64,000 nt of DNA, taken from Vickermania ingenoplastis. Its lineage: Eukaryota; Euglenozoa; Kinetoplastea; Trypanosomatida; Trypanosomatidae. The notes beneath the pieces were generated by a model. The model saw nothing but the letters and a program-made list of their open reading frames with translations, made no database searches and had not been told where the DNA came from. The translations under genes and the position numbers were made by a program. Shown piece by piece: positions 32,601-40,787 of the stretch; the stretch's first letter is position 1, and the number at the start of each line of letters is the position of its first letter. The stretch spans positions 558,001 through 622,000 of the forward strand of contig VFSE01000211.1 in assembly GCA_010157825.1 (NCBI GenBank), written 5' to 3'.

Positions 32601-33500
32601 GTGCGAGATTCTTCTGAGATACCCGTGCAGCGCCCCCACTACCACGCCTTTGTGCCGCACACGCCGCCTCGACACGAGCGGAGGAGACGAGACGATGACG
32701 ACGACGTTGTAAACGACACCCTCGGCAGTGTGGTGATCTCACCAGAAAACAACAAGGAGGAGAGGGAGGAGGAGGAGGAGGAGGAGGAGGGGGGCGAGGG
32801 CGGCTCACTTCACCGTGTCTTCCTTCCCCCTTCTCTACTCGCCCACGGGTCCGCCCCACACGTGCGTCTGCGGGCCTGGAGGAAGGAGCGCAGCCCTTTC
32901 AGGTCTTCTCCTTCCAGCGGGCTCACCACCCGTACGGCGCCTGCTGCTGCTGCTGCTGGTTCCCCGGAGTGTCTGGTCTTTTATCTCGCCCACCAACCGC
33001 CTGCGGAGCGTCTCGACTATTGGATGGCGCTGTATCGGTTTCTCTACCAGCTTCTTCACCCCGACTACACGAAACGGCTGGGCTATCCCAACGCGACGCT
33101 GCAGCCGCGCGAGGAAACTCCCAATGCTGACCACGTCAAGTTGGAGCAGCCAAAGCCAACCAGGGCTGCTCTCTCCACCACCCCTGCTGCCACCGCCACT
33201 GCGTCTTCTTCGTCGTCATTATCCTCATCGTGTGAGTGCGATTGGACATCGATTCTTTCTCATCCATTTCTGATGTCTACGTGGCGTTACCTGGAGCTGT
33301 ACGAGCAGCAACAGCACCCGCATCGCGACCCTTACCCCTCCGCAGCAGCAGCAGCAGCAGCAGCAGCTGCGCCGGATGCTCGTACAGAGCCGGACGCCGC
33401 CCGCCGGTCTGCCGCAGAGTGGTCGCGGTGCCTGTGGTCACGGCACATTTTTACGGATGACTTCCACGAGGAGATGGACGATCTCCTTATTGGGATGTAA
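29700..33500 (+). CDS. Divergent, insert-rich protein kinase-like protein (1266 aa)
   Basis: The first ATG is at 29700, with a second Met two codons on. Kinase landmarks appear in order but are widely spaced: VALKILYAP with Lys at about 146 (ATP-anchoring Lys), a hinge-like VIVLVMEYLRGVPLHRLF near 340, HDRGVLLGDLKLPNVLL with the catalytic-loop Asp at 626, VLVDLANA with Asp at 750 in place of DFG, QPPEV near 820 (APE position), YPADVWAMGMLLLELL near 838 and a C-terminal HPFL near 1190. No clear glycine-rich loop is seen. The HRD Arg is replaced (LGD) and the DFG Gly is replaced by Ala. Between the landmarks lie long Ser-, Pro-, Ala- and Glu-rich inserts. Lys, catalytic Asp, Asn and metal Asp are all kept, so activity is possible but not certain. 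It could be a pseudokinase or scaffold. Its kinase family is not clear to me. Confidence 0.75.
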   Translation: MEMSDLQCEAFYTEKLNASTCALDAVLLPPEEAAAYGVPSPSVSCSRGSTAEAVLVSLGGTTGKRRKNNNSSASCSSSPPYVPVPVDRLPRYEVMIAMQQHSAVFRDPSWHVFALGAPEQHTSTKSSLSPPRASYRSPTGTDVALKILYAPVPVSHVLRAPHRGDIPFIPHEVLHSTETVSRAEPVQQQQQPQEWCLCASHPLLREAAVYRWCQKPVLVTSAGAPAEGNGAAELSCPHRAVNPPLPRFFGALLDAVTSRFPCLRGTAEEGSSLPSVEHDLSRCAGPFFWSPSSPGQRSSSTRLKAAQHCSAGTAEIADGDPHDAAAGGKKKQEEKAGVIVLVMEYLRGVPLHRLFHIFPPPAAAATYSPAQRRTETLLRRAAAAARQVRPKSRRAEEEQGPAHAGDRGRESSSSVAGGHHPADPSFSSSSGSPPPTTAQGFVHRLRAITSASTSAAAAAAGAGERGEKQGKRDDKAVHRFCFPVSPRPQAPLPSSSICLVRPSRYSTDSGSHALCTCGEGSGTVGSSPSAPPLIPITPSFHRFCRRSLSSYTAAEEEEGDTSASDTEEEEQEEAFGEPTEMTEVSRRRLPGPFATPRLPFALVVHLFASTALACAALHDRGVLLGDLKLPNVLLMMPQGSHPTASHPSGPEEPTAMLAPPQTAAAVAMEAFSGPVPSFLVERGEGEDDRMSSAARLSRSPASSPSSSSFSPSPHLLRPSSSPLGIPDAEQSSSSSFAAAAREPGSVVLVDLANAMIVAKEMQQQQLLRTGNEEEGKQTFAPSPPSSAAGQCSSGSSPPPSPFNFSFLLRRIASGATLHLQPPEVRHAPAVWCDNPYPADVWAMGMLLLELLLGRVVDRHPRGTALGLTSSAELLPSEKESEEQGCQEGADPFWFPRTPHQRALRCYMEDILARYDPALLLPTTHPAAPPSGCAGHDHGDAAAKEGGGPTQEEDEADAPHAARAAPTVVRDSSEIPVQRPHYHAFVPHTPPRHERRRRDDDDDVVNDTLGSVVISPENNKEEREEEEEEEEGGEGGSLHRVFLPPSLLAHGSAPHVRLRAWRKERSPFRSSPSSGLTTRTAPAAAAAGSPECLVFYLAHQPPAERLDYWMALYRFLYQLLHPDYTKRLGYPNATLQPREETPNADHVKLEQPKPTRAALSTTPAATATASSSSSLSSSCECDWTSILSHPFLMSTWRYLELYEQQQHPHRDPYPSAAAAAAAAAAPDARTEPDAARRSAAEWSRCLWSRHIFTDDFHEEMDDLLIGM

Positions 33501-34477
33501 ACAGAAAAAAAAAAGGGGGGGGAGACCGACTGACTCCATAAATAAGATGCAGCATCTTCATCGACATTTTTCGTATGTCGTAAGACTATCTTTGTATTTC
33601 TATATCGATATAGATACACATTTATCTATATCTATACTCGGGGAGCACAGAGGAGTGCTACACAACATTGAGAGATCATGTACTTCTCTCCTCCCCTATA
33701 CACGCGATTCTGTGGGTACGTCGAATCAAAAAACAAAGGTTTGGCTGTAGAGGGAAGGTGTGTTTGTTTGCTTTTTTTTTTCGATATATATCATCCTTTG
33801 TGTGAGTGTGTTCCTTTTGCTTTTGTAAGTATAATGATGCATACGGGACAAAAGAGAGAGTGTGAGTGTGTTTGAAAAATTTCTAGACACTTTTTTTTCC
33901 AAAAAAAATGGAGTTCTTTGTAGTCTTTCGTATTGTATGCTCTAATGGTATGCCTCTTTTCTTTCTCTATCGTTTTTGTTTTGTTTTGTTGTTGTTGTTG
34001 TTGTTTGTTTATTTTCGTTTTATTTATTTCCTTCCCACACTTTATTTTTACTTTTACCTCCACCCCTTTTTTGTGGTTTGTCTAATTGTTTTGTGTCTTT
34101 GCTTGTTTTTCTGTATGCGGGCCTCAGAAACAAAAAAAAAAAGAACAAAAAATAAAATTCAAAAATAAAAGGTCTTCAACTCTCTTCCACTACCCCTGAG
34201 CGACACACAACAAGTCCAGTGGTGCCTCTGTTTGGATAGAGAGTTGCTCAGATCGGCGTCGTAGCTGTTGTAGGCATTTTCGAAGTACAGGCATACGGCA
34301 GCTGCTCTCTGGTTTGATCTAAAGAGAGAATCAAAGGCAGTGTGTGTGTGTGTGTGGGCATCACTCATTGTTGTTGTTTTTTTCCTTTTGTGTATTCACA
34401 TATTTTTTTAATCTTAATTTCTTTTTACTTCTCTCAGTCGTTTGGTAGGACGTGGGCGTGTATATCTTAGCTGTTTT
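33501..34477 (+). other. Spacer between kinase and PHD/GNAT genes
   Basis: No gene. T-rich and A-rich low-complexity sequence; a TTG repeat near 33987-34003, a GT repeat at 34340-34356, and a good polypyrimidine tract ending in CTCTCAG (AG at 34437-34438), 39 bases before the next start codon, which is the likely trans-splice acceptor. Confidence 0.55.
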
Positions 34478-37400
34478 ATGCCCCCGGGACGACCGCCTTC
34501 CACGACACGCAGCGGCCGAAAGCCTTCCGAGACCACCACGAGAGGGAGCACAAGTCGTGAGCCGCTATTTATCTCCTCCTTCCCCCTTCCGCAGTCCTCG
34601 CCGATGGCCACCAGTACGGCTTCAAGTGGAAGAGATGTGCCCACACTCAGCGGCGGCGGTGCGAGTGGCCTGTCGCCTCGCCGCACTGGCCCCTCCCGAG
34701 TCTTTTTTGACGTAGACGAGGATGAAATACCTAACAGTGCGGGAGCGCAACGCCGTCTTCCTGCTGGTGTGGCCTCCGCAAGGGGCCCCTCTCCCTCCGT
34801 GGTTTCCTGGACGACCGCAACGAGCAATGGATCGTACGCCCCCGCCCCACACGGAGCGGTGCCCGTTTTCCACGCCGATCCCACAGCAGGAGTTCACTCC
34901 TTCACCCTCTTTGGAGGAAGTAGCGATCGTTTCAATCCCGCCGCCCCGCCAATCCTTACGCCTGCGCCCCTTACGCCTTCTTCTTCTTCCAGGGGCTCCA
35001 CCGCCCCTCGGCGCCGCATGGTGACACGCTCGCTGATCAAAGGCATCTCACCCCTGTCGCAGCTCAGCATTCTGGCCGCCTCCGCAGAAGAATACGCCGC
35101 CGTGGGGTCCAATTTTGATGTCTTGACGTCCAAACGGCGGTACCGAACGAGGGCGGTGCGAGAGCAAGAAGATGCCGCCGCCGCCGCAGCAGCAGCAGCA
35201 GAAAGGATGCTCCCATTTCAGCAAAACAACAACAGCCCAAACCCTTTTAGCGCATTTGGCTCGACCCCATCGCTGACTCCGTCGCCGGTACCGCTCCAGC
35301 CTTCCCTCATTGGGCACCTGGGGGCCACGTCGCAGGACCCGTCCTCCTCCTCCTCCACCGCGGCGGCAGCCCCTGTAGCGCCTCGAAAGCGTGGTCGCCG
35401 GAGTAACAAGGAAATCGCCGCCGCCGCCGCCGCAGCAGCAGCAGCAGCGATGCAGGGTGTGGCCACCTCGCCACAGCAGCCACAGCTCGCGTCTCCGTTT
35501 CGAGGCTCCACCAGTCCGTTTCTTCTGGGTGGTGATCGAGGGTTCCCTAGAGGTGGTAGCGCCATCTCTCCGGCGCTCCAGCAGCAGCAGCAGCAGCAGC
35601 AGCGGCAGCCATTGGTGGGGGGTCTCGTCCGTTGTGTGTGTAATGCGTTTCTGACTAGCAGCAATGAGTCTTTACTCGAGTGCCGCGTTTGCCGAAATCT
35701 CTGCCACCCGGCGTGTGTGGGGGTGGACCACCTTGAAATACGTTTGCTGCGCCGCGAAGGCAGTTTCGTCTGCCCGTACTGTCTACCATCAGAGACCACA
35801 GTAGCAGCTGTTGGTGGTGCCGTGCACAGGTCCCAGCAGCAGCAGCAGCAGCAGCAGCAAGTTCCCCCCCGATCTTTTCTGTCATTCCCCCCAGCGTCGG
35901 CCGACGTGGGGCGGAACGGCATGGGGGCAGGACCCCACGACGACAGAACCACTGGCAACGACGGTAGCAGCAGCAGCACCGCAGAGGGGCCGACGCAGCG
36001 CCGGCGCCGGCTCTGCAGCACTCGACTCGCCGCCCCGTCAACAGAAGCTTTGCTGGGCGAAAGCAGCAGCGGTGGTAGTGGTGCCCCGATGATCAGCTCC
36101 TCCTTTCCATCTTCTGCGCCCACCTCATCATCATCATCATCATCCTCTTCGTCGAGAGAGCGTGGCGGTATCGGAGAGTCTTCGGCCGCCGCGGCGGCTG
36201 TTGCGTCGTCTCCCTCCCCCTCCTTCCCCAGCAGTTGCTTCTCCCCCACCTCTCTCCCACCGGCCCCTCGGCAGGCGCCGCTCAAGCTCCGAGAGGTTCC
36301 CGATGTCTTCCCACCCAACTGCGACGTCCTCCGCAAGGCGCTGCGGCTGGTACAGTTCATCGCGACTCGGCTCCTGCCGTATACCATACTCGAACTCCCC
36401 CACGCCCCGCTATCGCCTCAGCAGGTCGAGGAGTGCCTCCAGTGCTGCGAGGCGGCCGTCGCGGATGCCACCTTGTCCTCCAGCTATCCTGTGTACTGTC
36501 TCAAGGAGGTGCGAGCAGCGCTCCACCCGTATGTACAAGGCGCACTCCTGGAAGCACCGTACCCGCCTCCCTTCACCGACACCTCATCTACGTCTGCACC
36601 CGCGTCGGCGACAGAGGCAGAGGTGCCCTCCCCCTCTCTTACCGCTGCGCCAATGAAACGGCGGGTCGGGCGCCCTCGAGCGGCCCCCAGGACACCGCTG
36701 CCCGCCCCCCCAACGTTCGCCCCGCGGCCGCGCCGCGTCGCATCCCTCATCTTCACCAACGGCATGGACCTCTACGGGAATTTGAAGATCACGATCACCC
36801 ACCTCAAGAGCGCCCTGCAGAGGGGTATCACCACGAAGGAAGACCTCCAGGACCTGTGTAACCGCGCCGATGACGCCTTGCAGCTCCCCCGTGCACCAAC
36901 CTTTGTGGAGGAGTGCTTACAAATTGCGGATGTCTCCGATTTTGTGCACGTCACCCTCAGCGCCACCCACCCCGGGTACCAGGGATACCGGCTGGCGACC
37001 ATCCTCTTCACTGTCGAGCTACTAAAGTGGAGTATTCGAGGCCGTCGCCGCGCCTTCTTGAACATGGCGATCGAGAAAAAAGTTGTCTGCGACCCCCCAG
37101 CACAACCCGGCGGACACGCAACGCAGCGCGTGGAATATCGCGCCCCGCTCGCCTCTAGACGGCTGTACCGCCGATTCGGCTTTCGCGATGTGCACCCACG
37201 CGTCGATCCTGTGACGGGGGCGGAGCGCTGGACCCCAAAGGAGGCGGATATGGGCCGCGTCATGGTTAATTTTGATATCCCTCAGGCCGCGCTGGAGGCA
37301 GCAGCCCGCCTGGAATCATGGTACCGGGCGCAGCACCACGCACACCGTTCCTCGATCTCCTCCCTACCCGTAGGAAGCGATTCGTCTGCAGCTGCTACAG

Positions 37401-37621
37401 ATGGCGCTGGAGGGGCGGCGAGGACCACATCGCCGTTCTTTTCCTTTTCTCATCCCATTCCCGCAGAATTAAGCCTTCTAGGCAATATCGACAACAGTAG
37501 TGGTAGTGGTGGTGGTGGTGCGGCGGGGTCGGCATTGGCCCACAGCGGCCTCCGCTCTCGGCAGCATTTCCTTTCTCCTGGTAAGTCGCTGCGTTTACCA
37601 CGAAGCGCGACGGAGAAGTAA
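34478..37621 (+). CDS. PHD-finger and GNAT-like acetyltransferase protein (1047 aa), probable chromatin factor
   Basis: The first in-frame ATG is at 34478, about 40 bases after a polypyrimidine/AG signal. The N-terminal 380 residues are Ser-, Pro-, Ala- and Gln-rich, with an AT-hook-like PRKRGRRSNK near 301. A PHD-type zinc finger spans about 385-435 (CVC, then CRVC, CHPAC and CPYC, the C4HC3 order). Gln and Ser runs follow, then a second AT-hook-like RRVGRPRAAP near 727. The C-terminal part (about 760-960) is folded-looking, and within it HPGYQGYRLATILF near 823 resembles the acetyl-CoA loop of GNAT enzymes and SRRLYRRFGF near 892 resembles the last GNAT motif. PHD fingers read histone tails, so a nuclear reader-writer protein is plausible. 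The PHD call is firm; the GNAT call is by motif only. Confidence 0.75.
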   Translation: MPPGRPPSTTRSGRKPSETTTRGSTSREPLFISSFPLPQSSPMATSTASSGRDVPTLSGGGASGLSPRRTGPSRVFFDVDEDEIPNSAGAQRRLPAGVASARGPSPSVVSWTTATSNGSYAPAPHGAVPVFHADPTAGVHSFTLFGGSSDRFNPAAPPILTPAPLTPSSSSRGSTAPRRRMVTRSLIKGISPLSQLSILAASAEEYAAVGSNFDVLTSKRRYRTRAVREQEDAAAAAAAAAERMLPFQQNNNSPNPFSAFGSTPSLTPSPVPLQPSLIGHLGATSQDPSSSSSTAAAAPVAPRKRGRRSNKEIAAAAAAAAAAAMQGVATSPQQPQLASPFRGSTSPFLLGGDRGFPRGGSAISPALQQQQQQQQRQPLVGGLVRCVCNAFLTSSNESLLECRVCRNLCHPACVGVDHLEIRLLRREGSFVCPYCLPSETTVAAVGGAVHRSQQQQQQQQQVPPRSFLSFPPASADVGRNGMGAGPHDDRTTGNDGSSSSTAEGPTQRRRRLCSTRLAAPSTEALLGESSSGGSGAPMISSSFPSSAPTSSSSSSSSSSRERGGIGESSAAAAAVASSPSPSFPSSCFSPTSLPPAPRQAPLKLREVPDVFPPNCDVLRKALRLVQFIATRLLPYTILELPHAPLSPQQVEECLQCCEAAVADATLSSSYPVYCLKEVRAALHPYVQGALLEAPYPPPFTDTSSTSAPASATEAEVPSPSLTAAPMKRRVGRPRAAPRTPLPAPPTFAPRPRRVASLIFTNGMDLYGNLKITITHLKSALQRGITTKEDLQDLCNRADDALQLPRAPTFVEECLQIADVSDFVHVTLSATHPGYQGYRLATILFTVELLKWSIRGRRRAFLNMAIEKKVVCDPPAQPGGHATQRVEYRAPLASRRLYRRFGFRDVHPRVDPVTGAERWTPKEADMGRVMVNFDIPQAALEAAARLESWYRAQHHAHRSSISSLPVGSDSSAAATDGAGGAARTTSPFFSFSHPIPAELSLLGNIDNSSGSGGGGAAGSALAHSGLRSRQHFLSPGKSLRLPRSATEK

Positions 37622-38320
37622 AATTAAGGTTGCTGAAGAAGGAGGAGGTAGGGGGGGTGGGGTGGGAATATAAGATTGTTGTTGCTCTGATACGCCTCCG
37701 CTTTCCTGTTACCCCGGTTGCACTCCAGCATTCTCGTTAGGTTGTTTTGGACTGTTTGGTTGGGTTTGGTTGTTTGTTTAGCTCATTTTTTGTTTGTTTG
37801 TTTTTGTTTTGTTTCTATTTTAAAACAGGCAGAAGCTGGGAAGCACTGCTCCAAAAAATTAAATAAAAAAATGTGCGTTTTCCTTCTCCAAGAGGATAGA
37901 AGTCGTACATCTAATATAAAAAAAGAAAGGAAGAAATAATAAAGAAAAACACTGATAAGGTGAGGGAAAAAAAGATAGCCGGCCTGAAATGTATGGGGGA
38001 GTCGACGAGTTTATTTTTTTTTTTTTTCCCCGCTGCTCTAGTGTGAGGCTTCACGGTACGAATAGTGATGACTCTCGATGTTTACAGAGATGGTCATACC
38101 TGTGAAGGTGAGGAATAATCGTCGATGCGATAATGATGCCGATGGCTCGCTTTTTATTTTTTTCGCCCTATTTTTCTTTTTTTTCTTTCTTTTAAACGGC
38201 CGCTTCTCTGATGCTTAGCAGAAGGAAAAGAAAAAATTCCCTCTCTCTCTCTCTCTCTCTTTGCGGTCGGCCTGTGATCCTTAAAGCTATTGATCATCAC
38301 CAAACGTATCATCGGTCAAT
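37622..38320 (+). other. Spacer upstream of the mitochondrial protein pair
   Basis: No gene; GTTT repeats near 37760-37815, A-rich and T-rich runs, and a CT repeat at 38241-38260 that is the likely splice tract, with AG near 38284 lying about 35 bases before the next ATG. Confidence 0.5.
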
Positions 38321-40372
38321 ATGTTAATGCACGTTCTTCGTGGTACGCGTCATTTCCTCCCGCGTCGCCCGTTAGCGACTACGGGGCAGTCTTACCTGGC
38401 AGTCCTGCTGCACTCCTCCCGGCCCCTGAGCAGCAGCAGCACCGGAACCAATCCTTCGACCTCCACCGAGAAGAAGCGTCCGCTCTCTTACATGTTCCGG
38501 CAGTTCAAACTCGCTGGCGCTCACCCCGATATTTTGTGGAGCATCGATGCCGCCAAGGCACAACACAACGGCGAGGAAATGGCGAAGTTAGAGACGTTGC
38601 TGCACGAACGACTCCGCAAGGGGCGGAGTGGGATGGCCAGCGCTGGGCCGCAGCGCTTTCAATTCTGGCTCAAGGACAGCGCCGCGAGTACCAGCGCTGC
38701 TTCTCTTCGGCGTGTAGAGTGCTTACTGCATCCCGCTGCCGAGGCCCCGCAGCTCCATCGCCAACTCGGTGCCCTCTTTCAGGCGGCCGGTCTGCACGAC
38801 GATTTCGCCCTTGGGGAACAAGACGTGGAGATGTCTGTGGAATCCTTGCTTCATTACGCCGACCAGCAGCAGAACACGCACATCAAGGACGCTGGTGCGC
38901 TCTACATTCGCGCAGAGAAGGCGATTGAGCAGCTGCGCCAGCACGGGGTGGTGGTGGTGGTGACAGACGGGGACTTCTCCTATTTGGTGACGCTCCCAGA
39001 GGCGGGGTTCCACCACCTCGTCGACAACCGGCCCCCTGCTGCTCAGCAGTATGCGACAAACCTGGCGGGTGGAAAGCAGAAGCTGGTGCCGATGAAAAGC
39101 ATTGTTGGCCCCAACGGAGAGGTGGACCCGGATGCGCAGGAATACATGCGTGAGCGCGGTCTCCGTCCTTTTGAGCTTCGTATGAGCGGCAGTCAGTCGG
39201 CGATTGAAAGTTTTGTTTCTGCGTTCGAGCGCCTAGAGCGGCTCTATGAAATTCACCGCGGGAGGGCCTTGCGGCCGGGGGTCTGTCTCGTGCTTCGACT
39301 GCAGCCACCCCCGCCCTCGATGGGCCGCGAGCGCCAGCCGCAGCCGCACTACATCGCCCGGGATGGCTGTCTGGTGCTGTCGATGCGGCATATGCAGTCC
39401 TGGGAGGAGTTCCTTCTCAGCCGCAACCAAGACGAGTGGAGCTACGCCGTGGAGCAGCACCGCCAGTGGCGCATCGGTGCCGCACCCAAACTGGAGCAGC
39501 AGCGCCGGCAGCTAAAGAAGTTAGCAGATGCGTTTGGTTTCTTTTGGTTGCGGCTGCAAGGCCCCATGGGCGCCGTACCTCGTCAAGGTGCCAAGAGCAC
39601 CGCCGCCGCCCCTTCTTCCACATGGCATGACACAGAAGAAACGCTTGCAGCTCTGCTCCGCGAGGAGCCAGTCATTCGTAAGACACTCGCCAAGTACAAG
39701 GTGTACTCGAAAACTCTCCAGAAGCGCGGCACGATGGTTATTGTTCCTCGTCTGTTTAGTCGCCGGCACGGGGGTGAACCGAACAACGCCGGAGGCTCAG
39801 TGGAGGGCTCCGAGGGGGGTGGCGAAGAGATTGGATATCGGCTGCTGGGTGACGGCACCGTGTACTTCAGTCGGCACAAGATGACCACACCACAGATGCT
39901 CCGTGTGCTGCGCGATAACATCAAGCGCATTGAGCAATATCAAACCTCCTACGATCGTTCGACCGCAACGCTGGAGCATCTTTCTCGTGTCCTCCCCATT
40001 GACTTCAGTATCGATACCCAGTGGAAGATACAGGAGGAGTCGAGATTTCCTGTGTGTTTGGAAAAGTTTGTGAAGACCATGCAGACCCATCAACATCAAA
40101 TCAAGGCTCTCCTGCATACAGTGGGTCAGCAGAGCCGCCGTAATGGAGTGAAGAGTCCGCAGGAGGAGCTCAAGGCCCAGCTGGAGTACGAGGCTGGCGC
40201 CCCTCTTCCATCCTACGCCCATTCGAATCCGCTGCACAAGGCGCTGGAGCGACGCTACGTGTGGGTCATCTCCGACAAGCTGGATGCGATGTCAACGGGT
40301 GTTCTGTTTATTCCATACAACGTGGACTTCGCGTCGCTCGAGCGGTGTTTGCTCCCCGCCGGCTCAACGTAG
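38321..40372 (+). CDS. Predicted mitochondrial protein with degenerate J-like module, TCAIM-like (683 aa)
   Basis: The N-terminus (MLMHVLRGTRHFLPRRP and on, rich in Arg, Leu, Ser and without acids for about 45 residues) looks like a mitochondrial presequence. It is followed by FKLAGAHPDILWSIDAAKAQ with HPD at residues 68-70 and an Asn/Met/Leu-rich helix. This resembles the truncated J-like module of the DUF4460 family known from the animal mitochondrial protein TCAIM. The rest is a large, mostly helical region with an element RDGCLVLSM near 350, comparable to the DUF4461 part of that family. The next gene has the same architecture with its HPD at almost the same place, so the two may be diverged tandem paralogues. 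No catalytic residues were recognised. Function unknown; mitochondrial location is inferred. Confidence 0.6.
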   Translation: MLMHVLRGTRHFLPRRPLATTGQSYLAVLLHSSRPLSSSSTGTNPSTSTEKKRPLSYMFRQFKLAGAHPDILWSIDAAKAQHNGEEMAKLETLLHERLRKGRSGMASAGPQRFQFWLKDSAASTSAASLRRVECLLHPAAEAPQLHRQLGALFQAAGLHDDFALGEQDVEMSVESLLHYADQQQNTHIKDAGALYIRAEKAIEQLRQHGVVVVVTDGDFSYLVTLPEAGFHHLVDNRPPAAQQYATNLAGGKQKLVPMKSIVGPNGEVDPDAQEYMRERGLRPFELRMSGSQSAIESFVSAFERLERLYEIHRGRALRPGVCLVLRLQPPPPSMGRERQPQPHYIARDGCLVLSMRHMQSWEEFLLSRNQDEWSYAVEQHRQWRIGAAPKLEQQRRQLKKLADAFGFFWLRLQGPMGAVPRQGAKSTAAAPSSTWHDTEETLAALLREEPVIRKTLAKYKVYSKTLQKRGTMVIVPRLFSRRHGGEPNNAGGSVEGSEGGGEEIGYRLLGDGTVYFSRHKMTTPQMLRVLRDNIKRIEQYQTSYDRSTATLEHLSRVLPIDFSIDTQWKIQEESRFPVCLEKFVKTMQTHQHQIKALLHTVGQQSRRNGVKSPQEELKAQLEYEAGAPLPSYAHSNPLHKALERRYVWVISDKLDAMSTGVLFIPYNVDFASLERCLLPAGST

Positions 40373-40787
40373 AACGTACGTTTCTTCCCCACCCACCCCC
40401 ACTTCATTCACACATTATCTTAACGACCTATATACCCATACTGTGTAAGAATACAAAGTATACATCTCTTTCTCGTGGGGTTATGGCCCGCATCACAGAG
40501 TTTGACTATCCACTCCAGTAGGGAATAGCAAGGCGTACCCACACCTTCCGCCCTGTATCTCCGTTGGCTCGGCGGAGAGCAGAGGGGGGGGAGGAGGAGG
40601 AGGCGTCACCAATGGTATTCCTCTATTCCTTTTTATTTCCCTCTCTTCTTCCTTTTTTACAACTATCATTATTGTATTCTTCTTTCCTTACACGATCGAC
40701 CATCACACGCAAGGAGCGAGAGAGCCGAGGAGAACTCGGCCTCCCCCATACCCTAAATTTCTTTATTCCTCGTTAAAATATCCTCCA
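40373..40787 (+). other. Short spacer between the paired mitochondrial genes
   Basis: About 415 bases with no gene. A TTCCTTTTT-rich tract at 40620-40690 is a likely polypyrimidine signal, with several AG dinucleotides at 40710-40735. Confidence 0.5.

Noticed and set aside
35218-36387. 389-codon minus-strand frame opposite the PHD/GNAT gene
   Set aside because: Made of Cys, Gly and Arg runs mirrored from CAG, GCC and AGC repeats; the plus strand carries the PHD finger.
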